Assembly (NCBI RefSeq): GCF_001591405.1
Contig: NZ_BCUV01000007.1
Coordinates: 62,001-126,000, forward strand
From: Janibacter terrae NBRC 107853
Lineage (GTDB): Bacteria > Actinomycetota > Actinomycetes > Actinomycetales > Dermatophilaceae
Reading direction: 5' to 3'
Length of the DNA stretch: 64,000 bases
The notes under the pieces are model-generated. The model did not search any database. It was not told where the DNA came from and worked only from the letters and a program-made list of their open reading frames with translations. Of this stretch, positions 34,021 to 41,711 are shown piece after piece (positions within the stretch are counted from its first letter, which is position 1; each line of letters opens with the position of its first letter). Made by a program: the position numbers and the translations under genes.

Positions 34021-35568
34021 TCAGCCGAGCCGGCCCAGGACGGCCGGGCTGCCCTGCACGGCGGTGCGCTGCAGGTGGGCGTGGACGGCGCGCAGGCCGC
34101 CCTCCTCCTGGCCGCCGCCGGCGCGGCCGGGACCGCCGTGGACGAGCTGCGGCATGGGCGTGCCGTGGCCGGTGGACTCCGGGGCGCTGTCGCGGTCGAG
34201 CACCAGGACGCGGCCGTGGAAGGGGGCCGCACCGGTGACCACCTGGGTCACGAAGTCGGCGTCGGCCGACACGACGGAGCCGGCGAGGCTCCCTTCGCCC
34301 CGGGCGAGCAGCGCGACGGCGTGCTCGGGGTCGCGGTAACCCATGAGCGCGCTGACCGGGCCGAAGGCCTCGACCTCGTGCGGCTCGCTGCGGTCGGCGT
34401 CGTCCACCCGCACGAGGACGGGCGACATGAAGGCCCCCCGCTCGGCGTCGGCGCCGATGACGTCGACGCGGTCGACGTCGCCGAAGACGACGGTGCCGGC
34501 CCCGGCGATGCGACGGGCGGCATCGCGCACGTCGTCACGCTGGGCGGTGCCAACGAGCGCGCCCATCCGGACGCCCTCTGCACCGGGCGCACCGATGCCG
34601 ATGCCGCCCAGCCGCTGCGCGACGGCCTCCGCGACGGCGTCGACCCGCTCGGCGGGGACGAGGGCGCGGCGGATGGCCGTGCACTTCTGCCCCGCCTTGA
34701 CCGTCATCTCGGTGACGAGCGCCTTGACGAAGAGGTCGAACTCCGGCTCGCCCGGCGCCGCGTCGGGGCCGAGGACGGAGGCGTTGAGGCTGTCGGCCTC
34801 GGCGTTGAAGTGCGCGGAGCGACGCGTCACCGCGGCATCCGCGCGCAGGCTCGCGGCCGTGTCGGCGGAGCCGGTGAAGCCGATGTGGTCCTGGCCGCCG
34901 AGCTCGTCGAAGAGCCCGGGGATCGAGCCGGCGACGACCTGCAGCGCCCCCTCGGGCAGCGCCCCGGACTCGACCATCATCCGCACCGCCTCGACGGCGA
35001 TGTAGGCCGTCGGCGTCGCGGGCTTGACGATCGTCGGCACGCCGGCGAGGAGTGCGGGCGCCAGCTTCTCGAGCATGCCCCACACCGGGAAGTTGAAGGC
35101 GTTGATCTGCAGCGAGATCCCGTGCGGGCTCGTCAGCACGTGCCGCCCGCCGAAGACGCCCTCCTTGCCGAGCTGGATGAAGTCGTCCTCGACGATGACG
35201 GTGCCCTCCGGCAGCCCCTTGCGGCCCAGCGAGGAGTAGACCATCGCGGTACCGATGCCGCCGTCGACGTCGACGGCCGCGTCGCGGGTCGTGCAGCCGG
35301 CGCGGGCGGACAGCTCGTAGAGCCGGTCCTTGCCCTCCTGCACCGCGGCCGCGGCGGCCTTGAGCGCGGCGGCCCGCTCGTGGAAGGTCATCGCACGCAG
35401 GGCGGGACCCCCCTTCGTCCTGGCGTGGGCCACGGCGGCGCCGAGGTCGATGCCCTCGCTCGTCACCCGGGTGACGGTCTCGCCGGTCACGGCGTCACGG
35501 ACCTCGCGGCCCTCACCGCTGCCGGCGACCCATCGGCCGGCGACATAGCTCTGCAGGGTCTCGCTCAT
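34021..35568 (-). CDS. boxD: 3,4-dehydroadipyl-CoA semialdehyde dehydrogenase (BoxD-like)
   Basis: A 515-residue aldehyde dehydrogenase related to the dehydrogenase half of PaaZ: SYVAGRWVAGSG at the N-terminus, NAFNFPVWGMLEKLAPALLAGVPTIVKPA (about 155-183), IGFTGSADTAASL and the catalytic cysteine in VKAGQKCTAIRRALVP. It ends without the MaoC-like hydratase domain of PaaZ, which fits BoxD, the NADP+-dependent oxidation of the semialdehyde released by BoxC. The ATG at 35568 overlaps the upstream dehydrogenase stop by 4 bases. Residue-level proof of BoxD rather than another CoA-semialdehyde dehydrogenase is lacking. Confidence 0.82.
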   Translation of the reverse strand: MSETLQSYVAGRWVAGSGEGREVRDAVTGETVTRVTSEGIDLGAAVAHARTKGGPALRAMTFHERAAALKAAAAAVQEGKDRLYELSARAGCTTRDAAVDVDGGIGTAMVYSSLGRKGLPEGTVIVEDDFIQLGKEGVFGGRHVLTSPHGISLQINAFNFPVWGMLEKLAPALLAGVPTIVKPATPTAYIAVEAVRMMVESGALPEGALQVVAGSIPGLFDELGGQDHIGFTGSADTAASLRADAAVTRRSAHFNAEADSLNASVLGPDAAPGEPEFDLFVKALVTEMTVKAGQKCTAIRRALVPAERVDAVAEAVAQRLGGIGIGAPGAEGVRMGALVGTAQRDDVRDAARRIAGAGTVVFGDVDRVDVIGADAERGAFMSPVLVRVDDADRSEPHEVEAFGPVSALMGYRDPEHAVALLARGEGSLAGSVVSADADFVTQVVTGAAPFHGRVLVLDRDSAPESTGHGTPMPQLVHGGPGRAGGGQEEGGLRAVHAHLQRTAVQGSPAVLGRLG

Positions 35569-36443
35569 GCTGTCTGCTCCTTGGGGTCGTTCCAGTCGTA
35601 GAAGCCGCGTCCGGTCTTGCGGCCGTGGTGGCCCTGCTCGACGAGGTCGATGAGCAGCTGCGGCGGGGCGAATCGGGGACCGAGCTCGCGCTCGAGGTAG
35701 CGGGCGATGCCCAGACGCACGTCGAGGCCGACGAGGTCGGTGAGGCGAAGGGGGCCCATCGGGTGGCCGTAGCCGAGCGACATGGCCGCGTCGATGTCCT
35801 CCGCCGACGCGACGCCGGCCTCGAGCATGCGGATCGCCTCGAGGCCGATCGCGACACCGAGACGGCTGCTGGCGAAACCCGGCGAGTCCGCGACGACGAC
35901 CGGCGTCTTGCCCAGGCCCTCGCGCACCCACTCGACCGCCCGCTCGCGCCAGACCTCGTCGGTCGCCGTCGCGATGACGATCTCGACGAGACGGCTCGCG
36001 GGCACGGGGTTGAAGAAGTGCAGCCCGAGGAGTCGCTCGGGGTGGCGCAGGGAGGTCGCCAGCGCGTCGAGCGAGATGCTCGAGGTGTTGGTGGCCAGCG
36101 CCGCGTCGTCGGCGATGACCGCCTCGACGCGCTGGAGGGTGTCGCGCTTGAGCTGCTCGTCCTCGGGGACGGCCTCGATGACGAGGCCGCATCCGGCGAG
36201 GTCGGCGGCATCGGTCGTCGTCGTGAGGCGCCCCATGGGCTCGGCCGCGTCGGCGATCTTGCCCCGCTCGACGCTCTTGTCGCAGGAGCGCTGGACCCGC
36301 GCCACCGCCCCCTGCGCCGCCGCGTCGTCGCGCTCGAGCAGGACGACCTCGCTGCCGGCGAGCAGCAGCCCGTGGACGATGCCGGCGCCCATCTGGCCAC
36401 CGCCCACCACCCCGGTCCGGTCGGGGATGTGTCCGTCGGTCAT
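35565..36443 (-). CDS. paaH: 3-hydroxyacyl-CoA dehydrogenase (3-hydroxyadipyl-CoA type)
   Basis: A 292-residue L-3-hydroxyacyl-CoA dehydrogenase: NAD motif GVVGGGQMGAGIVHGLLLAG (about 9-28), LVIEAVPEDEQLKRDTLQRVEA, catalytic His-Glu region LLGLHFFNPVPASRLVEIV, and the helical C-terminal domain with LGYGHPMGPLRLTDLVGLD. It probably oxidises 3-hydroxyadipyl-CoA to 3-oxoadipyl-CoA for the thiolase. The ATG at 36443 overlaps the SDR stop. The symbol reflects the best functional analogue; PaaH and box homologues are hard to separate by eye. Confidence 0.85.
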   Translation of the reverse strand: MTDGHIPDRTGVVGGGQMGAGIVHGLLLAGSEVVLLERDDAAAQGAVARVQRSCDKSVERGKIADAAEPMGRLTTTTDAADLAGCGLVIEAVPEDEQLKRDTLQRVEAVIADDAALATNTSSISLDALATSLRHPERLLGLHFFNPVPASRLVEIVIATATDEVWRERAVEWVREGLGKTPVVVADSPGFASSRLGVAIGLEAIRMLEAGVASAEDIDAAMSLGYGHPMGPLRLTDLVGLDVRLGIARYLERELGPRFAPPQLLIDLVEQGHHGRKTGRGFYDWNDPKEQTA

Positions 36444-37150
36444 GCCAGGCCTCCCGTGGCGTCGATGATGTCGCCGGTGATCCACCCGGCGTCCGGGGAG
36501 AGCAGGAGCGCGATCGCCCCCGCGATGTCCTCGGGGGTGCCGAGACGGCGCATCGCGTTGCTCGCGGCCATCGCGTCGATGGCCTTGTCGCTCGTGATCG
36601 AGCGCAGGTACTCGGTGTCGGTGGCGCCGGGGCGCACGACGTTGACCGTCACCCCGCGCCCGGCGACCTCCTTCGCGGCGACCCGGCTCGCGGCCTCGAG
36701 CCCCGCCTTGGCCGCGGCGTAGGTGCTCTGCCGTGCCGGGGCGACCCGGGCGGCGGCACTGGAGACCATGACGATGCGTCCGCCGTCGGCCACCCGGGCG
36801 GTCGCCTCGCGCAGGACGAGGAGGGCGGAGACGAGGTTGAGGGAGAGCGAGGCGTCGATCTGCTCGCGGGTCAGCTCGGTGATCCGCGGGTAGTCCCAGC
36901 CGCCGACGCAGTCGACGACGACGGTGAGCTCACCACGCTCCTGCGCCGCGTCGAAGGCCGCGACCACATCCTCCTCGGTCGTCGCATCCGCTGCGATCGA
37001 GCGCACCCGCTCCCCCAGCTCCGCGACGAGCGCGTCCGCGCGCTCGGGGTGGCCGTGGTGGGTGATCGTCACGTCGTGGTCGGCCGCGAGGCGGCGGGTC
37101 ACGGCGGCGCCGATCCCGCCGGCTCCGCCCAGCACCAGGGCAGTGGTCAT
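36440..37150 (-). CDS. Short-chain dehydrogenase/reductase heading the boxD operon
   Basis: A 236-residue SDR: cofactor motif ALVLGGAGGIGAAVTRRLAAD (4-24), VVDCVGGWDYPRI, catalytic Ser in IVMVSSAAARV, Tyr-x3-Lys in STYAAAKAGLEAA and the tail VRPGATDTEYLRS. The ATG at 37150 has GAAGGGAG 6 bases upstream. It starts the operon SDR-paaH-boxD. It could act in beta-oxidation of dehydroadipyl-CoA or on a diol intermediate; the exact substrate is unknown. Confidence 0.82.
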   Translation of the reverse strand: MTTALVLGGAGGIGAAVTRRLAADHDVTITHHGHPERADALVAELGERVRSIAADATTEEDVVAAFDAAQERGELTVVVDCVGGWDYPRITELTREQIDASLSLNLVSALLVLREATARVADGGRIVMVSSAAARVAPARQSTYAAAKAGLEAASRVAAKEVAGRGVTVNVVRPGATDTEYLRSITSDKAIDAMAASNAMRRLGTPEDIAGAIALLLSPDAGWITGDIIDATGGLA

Positions 37151-37178
37151 CGTCGACTCCCTTCGTCGTCGACCAACA

Positions 37179-37219
37179 TGCCACACATCGATGTCGCGAC
37201 GCTAGTAGTCGTGTAGAAC
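37179..37219. promoter_or_regulatory. Candidate operator between the boxD operon and pepP
   Basis: On the plus strand TGCCACAC (37179-37186), 25 bases, TGTAGAAC (37212-37219). This is the same pair as at livK, boxC and boxB, in the opposite orientation. It lies 29-69 bases upstream of the SDR start, where a repressor could control the boxD operon. Confidence 0.55.
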
Positions 37220-37228
37220 TTCCGCCGG

Positions 37229-37256
37229 CGAAGGGGGTCGCGCCCCGTCCCCTTCG
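37229..37256. repeat. Inverted pair of CGAAGGGG octamers
   Basis: CGAAGGGG at 37229-37236 and CCCCTTCG at 37249-37256 form an 8-bp stem with a 12-base loop in the divergent intergenic region. It is one of several such pairs in the window. Confidence 0.5.
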
Positions 37257-37288
37257 TCCTGCGTCGCGCGTGGTGAGACGATGTCCCG

Positions 37289-38791
37289 ATGAGCGAGGAG
37301 CAGCAGCAGGCAGAGAACCGCAAGCGGCCGACGACGGACGAGTTCCGGGCCTTCGTCGCCGAGGACTGGGCGCCGCGCTTGCAGGACCGGACCGGGCTGA
37401 CCGAGGCCGCCACCCGCGCAGCCGTGCGTCGCGAGGCCGTCTCCGCCGCCCACCGCGGCGAGCGCCTCGTCATCCCCGCGGGCGGGCTCAAGGTCCGCAG
37501 CAACGACAGCGACTACGTCTTCCGGCCGCACTCCGCCTTCGCCCACCTCACCGGGCTGGGTGCCGACCGCGAGCCCGACGCGGTCCTCGTCATGGAGCCC
37601 CTCGGGGGGCCCGACGACGACGCCGGCCACGAGTCGGTCCTCTACTTCCGTCCGCTCGCGCCCCGCGACTCCGACGAGTTCTTCGCCGACAGCCGCTACG
37701 GCGAGTTCTGGGTCGGCGCGCGCCCCTCGATCGAGGACGTCGAGGACGAGCTCGGCCTCACCGGCCGCCACGTCGACCAGCTCGAGGACGCCGTCGGCAA
37801 GGACGCGGGGCAGGTCACCGTGCGCCTCGTCCGCGACGCCGACCGCGACCTGACCGCCCGCCTCGACACCGTGCGCACCCAGGGCGGTGCGGAGCAGGAG
37901 ACGCTCGCCGAGGGCGACGCCGCCCTCGCGCACGCGCTGTCGCACCTGCGCATGGTCAAGGACGACTGGGAGATCGAGCAGATGCAGGCCGCGGTCGACG
38001 CGACCCGCGTCGGCTTCGAGGCCGTGATCCGGGAGCTGCCGACGCTCGCCGAGCGGGGGCGCGGGGAGCGCTGGGTCGAGGGGATGTTCGGCCTGCACGC
38101 CCGCCACCAGGGTAACGGGGTCGGCTACGACTCGATCTGCGCCGCCGGTGACCACGCCAACACGCTCCACTGGATCAAGAACGACGGCGACGTCCGGGAC
38201 GGCGACCTCCTGCTCCTCGATGCCGGCGTCGAGATGGACTCGCTCTTCACCGCCGACATCACCCGCACGCTGCCGGTGAGCGGCACCTTCACCGACGCCC
38301 AGCGCGAGATCCACGAGGCCGTCGTCGCGGCCCAGGCGGCCGGCATCGCGGCGGTCCGGCCCGGCGCGAAGTTCTCCGACATCCACGCCGCGTCCATCCG
38401 CGTCATCGCCGAGCACCTGCACGCGTGGGGCCTGCTCCCCGAGGGTGTCTCCGTCGAGGACACCCTCGACACCGAGCACGGCCAGTACCACCGCCGGTGG
38501 ATGGTCCACGGCACGAGCCACCACCTCGGCATCGACGTCCACGACTGCGCGCTCGCCACCCGCGAGGAGTACTCGGACGCCGAGCTGCTGCCCGGCATGG
38601 TGCTGACCGTCGAGCCCGGCCTGTACTTCAAGGCCGACGACCTCAAGGTCCCCGAGCGCTTCCGCGGCATCGGCGTGCGCCTCGAGGACGATGTCGTCGT
38701 CACGCCGGACGGCCACCTGAACCTCTCCGGTGGCTGGCCGCACGCCGCCGACGAGATCGAGGCCTGGATCAAGGACGTCCAGGCCCGCTGA
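37289..38791 (+). CDS. pepP: Xaa-Pro aminopeptidase (M24B family)
   Basis: A 500-residue metallopeptidase removing N-terminal residues before proline. An N-terminal creatinase-like domain runs to about residue 210. The pita-bread catalytic domain then shows metal ligands in LLLDAGVEMDSLFTADITRT, the catalytic histidines in MVHGTSHHLGIDVHD, Glu in TVEPGLYF and Glu in GIGVRLEDDVVV. The ATG at 37289 has no clear Shine-Dalgarno. It is divergent from the boxD operon and followed by a 12-bp inverted repeat. Probably a housekeeping cytosolic enzyme. Confidence 0.9.
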   Translation: MSEEQQQAENRKRPTTDEFRAFVAEDWAPRLQDRTGLTEAATRAAVRREAVSAAHRGERLVIPAGGLKVRSNDSDYVFRPHSAFAHLTGLGADREPDAVLVMEPLGGPDDDAGHESVLYFRPLAPRDSDEFFADSRYGEFWVGARPSIEDVEDELGLTGRHVDQLEDAVGKDAGQVTVRLVRDADRDLTARLDTVRTQGGAEQETLAEGDAALAHALSHLRMVKDDWEIEQMQAAVDATRVGFEAVIRELPTLAERGRGERWVEGMFGLHARHQGNGVGYDSICAAGDHANTLHWIKNDGDVRDGDLLLLDAGVEMDSLFTADITRTLPVSGTFTDAQREIHEAVVAAQAAGIAAVRPGAKFSDIHAASIRVIAEHLHAWGLLPEGVSVEDTLDTEHGQYHRRWMVHGTSHHLGIDVHDCALATREEYSDAELLPGMVLTVEPGLYFKADDLKVPERFRGIGVRLEDDVVVTPDGHLNLSGGWPHAADEIEAWIKDVQAR

Positions 38792-38835
38792 GTGGTGTGG
38801 CCGGGCCAACAGCCGGACCGGCCGTCGCGGCCCGG

Positions 38836-38873
38836 GACGAAGGGGGAGGATGACCGCAGCATCCCCCTTCGTC
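38836..38873. terminator. Hairpin of paired GACGAAGGGGGA repeats
   Basis: Perfect 12-bp arms at 38836-38847 and 38862-38873, loop 14 bases, between pepP and the MaoC gene. Probably terminates pepP. The second arm lies only 18 bases before the MaoC start. Confidence 0.6.
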
Positions 38874-38891
38874 GACCGAAAGGCCCCGATC

Positions 38892-39947
38892 ATGTCCACC
38901 AAGACGGTCCCCGGCAACTACTTCGAGGACTTCTCGATCGGTCAGCAGATCCGGCACGCCACGCCGCGGACGGTGACCGACGGCGACATCGCGCTGTACG
39001 TAGGTCTCTACGGCTCGCGCTTCGCGGCGACGAGCGCGTCGACCTTCGCGAAGTCGATGGGCTTCGAGCGGATGCCCGTGGACAGCCTGCTCGCCTTCCA
39101 CCTCGTCTTCGGCAAGTCTGTCCCCGACATCTCGCTCAACGCCGTGGCCAACCTCGGCTACGCGGGCGGGCGCTTCGGGGCGCCGCTGCACGTCGGTGAC
39201 ACGGTGACGACGACCTCGACGGTCATCGGGCTCAAGGAGAACTCGAACGGCAGGACGGGCGTCGTCTACGTCAACTCCGTCGGCGTCAATCAGCACGACG
39301 AGATGGTCGTCGACTACGTCCGCTGGGTCATGGTCCACAAGCAGGACCCGTCCTCCCCCGCCCCCGAGGCCGTCGTCCCCGACCTGCCGGGTGCGGTCGC
39401 GGCGGAGGACCTGCTCGTCCCCTTCGACCTCACCGGGCGGGACTACGACGTCGAGCTGGCGGGCTCCCCCTTCCTCTGGGACGACTACGAGGTGGGTGAG
39501 CGGATCGACCACATCGACGGCATGACCATCGAGGAGTCGGACCACATGCTCGCCACGCGGCTGTACCAGAACACCGCGAAGGTCCACTTCAACCAGCACG
39601 CCCAGTCCTCGTCCAGGATCGGGCGCCGGCTCATCTACGGGGGCCACATCATCAGCCTCGCCCGCGGCCTGTCCTTCAACGGCCTGGCCAACGGGCAGAT
39701 GATCGCCGCCATCAACGCCGGCGCGCACGCCAACCCGACCTTCGCCGGCGACACGGTCTACGCCTGGTCCGAGGTCCTCGAGCGCATCGAGATCCCCGGC
39801 CGCACCGACGTCGCCGCGCTGCGCCTGCGCACCGTCGCGACCAAGGACACCCCGTGCGCGGACTTCCCGTACAAGGGTGAGGACGGCAAATACCTGCCCG
39901 AGGTCGTGCTCGACCTCGACTACACGGTGCTCATGCCGCGTCGCTGA
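38892..39947 (+). CDS. MaoC-family dehydratase, probable mesaconyl-CoA hydratase
   Basis: A 351-residue double-hotdog hydratase. The N-terminal half begins GNYFEDFSIGQQIRHATPRTVTDGD. The C-terminal half has KVHFNQHAQSS, RLIYGGHIISLARGLSFNGLANGQMIAAINAGAHANPTFAGDTVYAWSEVLE and ALRLRTVATKD, closely recalling mesaconyl-CoA hydratase (Mch) of the ethylmalonyl-CoA and 3-hydroxypropionate pathways. It would interconvert mesaconyl-CoA and beta-methylmalyl-CoA. The ATG at 38892 follows GAAAGGCCCCGATC, giving a GAAAGG Shine-Dalgarno; the longer frame is non-coding. Two CoA-ester lyases and an acyl-CoA dehydrogenase 8-12 kb away fit the same route. Confidence 0.78.
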   Translation: MSTKTVPGNYFEDFSIGQQIRHATPRTVTDGDIALYVGLYGSRFAATSASTFAKSMGFERMPVDSLLAFHLVFGKSVPDISLNAVANLGYAGGRFGAPLHVGDTVTTTSTVIGLKENSNGRTGVVYVNSVGVNQHDEMVVDYVRWVMVHKQDPSSPAPEAVVPDLPGAVAAEDLLVPFDLTGRDYDVELAGSPFLWDDYEVGERIDHIDGMTIEESDHMLATRLYQNTAKVHFNQHAQSSSRIGRRLIYGGHIISLARGLSFNGLANGQMIAAINAGAHANPTFAGDTVYAWSEVLERIEIPGRTDVAALRLRTVATKDTPCADFPYKGEDGKYLPEVVLDLDYTVLMPRR

Positions 39948-39955
39948 GCCCGGTC

Positions 39956-41023
39956 TCAGTCGATGTCGACGCCGAGGATCGTCGCCAGCTCTGGAGTCAG
40001 CTGCGCCCGAAGGGAGTCCGAGTTGAGCTGCGTACGGCAGCGCGGCCGGACCCACACCATGTGGTCGGGACCGGAGTCGTAGCGCAGCAGGAGCTGGCGC
40101 TCGTCGCCACCGAAGCCACAGCTGCCGTTCCAGGCCGAGATGGGTCGGCCCTTCGAGTCGTGGGTGGCGCGCACCGGGGCCGCTCGGAGCGCCTCGACGA
40201 GTGCGTCGACGTCGTCGATCTCTTCGTGCCGCTCGTCCTGTCCCACCGACCAGCAGACCGTCGCCTCGACCGGGTCGCCCGGGACCAGCTGGTCGGCCTG
40301 GCCGCGCCGCAGGGCGGTCGGCGCCTCGCAGGCCGAGCCACGCAGGCCCGGCCATGCCCGATCGCGATACGCCTGGGCAAGCTCGTGGCCCACGTGGTCG
40401 AAGACCTCGACACCGTTCGTCGTGTCGCGGAACGCGTACCCACAGGTGTTGTCCTCCCCCGCCGCGATCCATGCGTGACCGTCCGGGTAGTCGAGGCGGG
40501 CGAGGTAGGGCGTGGAAGCCGACCCGATCAGGCATCCTCCACGTTGGACGTCCTCCAAGGAGGCCACCTCACGCAGGTCAGCGACGAGGGCATCGAGATC
40601 GTGGTCGAGGGTTCGCGTACCTTCCAGGGCCGACGTCGTCTGTCGGCCGAAGCGCACCTTGTCGTACCGGCACACCGTCACCGCGACAACCTCGCCGTCC
40701 GGGACGAGCGCTCCCGGATCGACCTTTGACGATGTCGGCGCGCCCAGCCCACCGCCCCTGCGCTGCGGCGCCTTCTGCGGGCACGCCGGCCGGTCGAGCT
40801 CCGTCGCCGGAGCGGTCGACGCCCCGCCGGTCCCGGCGACGGCCGCCCAGCCCAAGGGCACCGCGACGGCGACGGCAGCGGCGGCGGCCACACCCACCAG
40901 GCGCTGGCGCCGACGGCGCTGCACGCGCGCCCGCACCCCGGCGAAGGAGACCGGCTCGTCGCGGTGGGCGGACCCCCCTTCGCCCCATCGGTGCAGCTGC
41001 TCCTCCAGCTCGTGCTCGCTCAT
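39956..41023 (-). CDS. Membrane-anchored anti-sigma-like protein with double Cys-repeat extracellular domain
   Basis: A 355-residue protein. An N-terminal cytoplasmic part (about 1-45, MSEHELEEQLHRWGEGG...) is followed by one transmembrane helix (LVGVAAAAAVAVAVPLGWAAV, about 44-64). Outside are two similar halves, each with a paired-cysteine pattern around VTVCRYD / ATVCWSV and NTCGYAF / GSCGFGG. It overlaps the ECF sigma gene by 4 bases, so it probably controls that sigma factor. No zinc-binding ASD motif is visible, so it is not a classic ZAS anti-sigma. A similar double-repeat protein lies at 43217-44203. Confidence 0.65.
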   Translation of the reverse strand: MSEHELEEQLHRWGEGGSAHRDEPVSFAGVRARVQRRRRQRLVGVAAAAAVAVAVPLGWAAVAGTGGASTAPATELDRPACPQKAPQRRGGGLGAPTSSKVDPGALVPDGEVVAVTVCRYDKVRFGRQTTSALEGTRTLDHDLDALVADLREVASLEDVQRGGCLIGSASTPYLARLDYPDGHAWIAAGEDNTCGYAFRDTTNGVEVFDHVGHELAQAYRDRAWPGLRGSACEAPTALRRGQADQLVPGDPVEATVCWSVGQDERHEEIDDVDALVEALRAAPVRATHDSKGRPISAWNGSCGFGGDERQLLLRYDSGPDHMVWVRPRCRTQLNSDSLRAQLTPELATILGVDID

Positions 41024-41535
41024 CGCGCGACCTCCTCGTCGTCGTGGGCCGGTCGTCCCTCGTCGTCGAGGAGCAGGCGCAGCGCGGCCAGGCCCTTGGC
41101 CGACTGGCTCTTGACGGTGCCGGACGCGATCCCGCACAGGGCCGCGACCTCGTCGACGGAGCGGTCCTCGACGTAGCGAAGCACGACGACCTGGCGCTGC
41201 CCGACCGGCAGGAGCTGCAGCGCTCGACCCAGCAGGTCCCGGTCGGCGACGGCCTCCTCGCCGCCGAGCGAACCCGCGTCCGGGAGGACCTCGGTCGGCA
41301 CCTCGCCGCGCCATCGGCGCTGCCACCACGACGCCTGCAGCCGCACCATCGTCGTGCGCACGTAGGCCTCGGGCGAACGGTCGCGGATCTGCTCCCACTT
41401 CGGCCAGCACCGCGCCAGCGCCGCCTGGACGAGGTCGTGGGCCAGGTGCTCGTCGCCGGTGAGACGACGCGCCGTGCGCAGCAGCGAGGGCGAGCTCGCC
41501 TCGACGAACTCGCGCAGACCCTCTGGCTCGCGCAC
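41020..41535 (-). CDS. SigE-family ECF RNA polymerase sigma factor
   Basis: A 171-residue group 4 sigma factor. Region 2 is LREFVEASSPSLLRTARRLTGDEHLAHDLVQAALARCWPKW (about 7-47), with SPEAYVRTTMVRLQASWWQRRW completing it. Region 4 is RALQLLPVGQRQVVVLRYVEDRSVDEVAALCGIASGTVKSQSAKGLAAL (about 108-156). It belongs to the actinobacterial SigE-like (ECF41/42-unlike) family. GTG at 41535 was chosen because AGGAGG lies 8 bases upstream; GTG at 41544 would be too close. The downstream membrane protein is translationally coupled and probably its regulator. Confidence 0.82.
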   Translation of the reverse strand: MREPEGLREFVEASSPSLLRTARRLTGDEHLAHDLVQAALARCWPKWEQIRDRSPEAYVRTTMVRLQASWWQRRWRGEVPTEVLPDAGSLGGEEAVADRDLLGRALQLLPVGQRQVVVLRYVEDRSVDEVAALCGIASGTVKSQSAKGLAALRLLLDDEGRPAHDDEEVAR

Positions 41536-41692
41536 GTCGGTCACCTCCTCCACGAGGTATACCGGTTGGGCCGGCGGTTCGGTTGCCGCGGTCGCACCAC
41601 CGGATGCGCGGCGCAGCCCAGGTCCGGTCCACAGACCCCGCGATCGCAGGTTCTTGTCCACACGGCGTGTCAGTCTCGTGTGATGCACATCA

Positions 41693-41708
41693 TCGAACGT
41701 ATGATCGA
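41693..41708 (+). promoter_or_regulatory. SOS box (LexA-type) upstream of the HNH gene
   Basis: TCGAAC-GTAT-GATCGA, one base away from the actinobacterial LexA consensus TCGAAC-N4-GTTCGA, ending 4 bases before the ATG at 41712. A TGATGCACATCA palindrome lies just upstream. Confidence 0.7.
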
Positions 41709-41711
41709 GTC

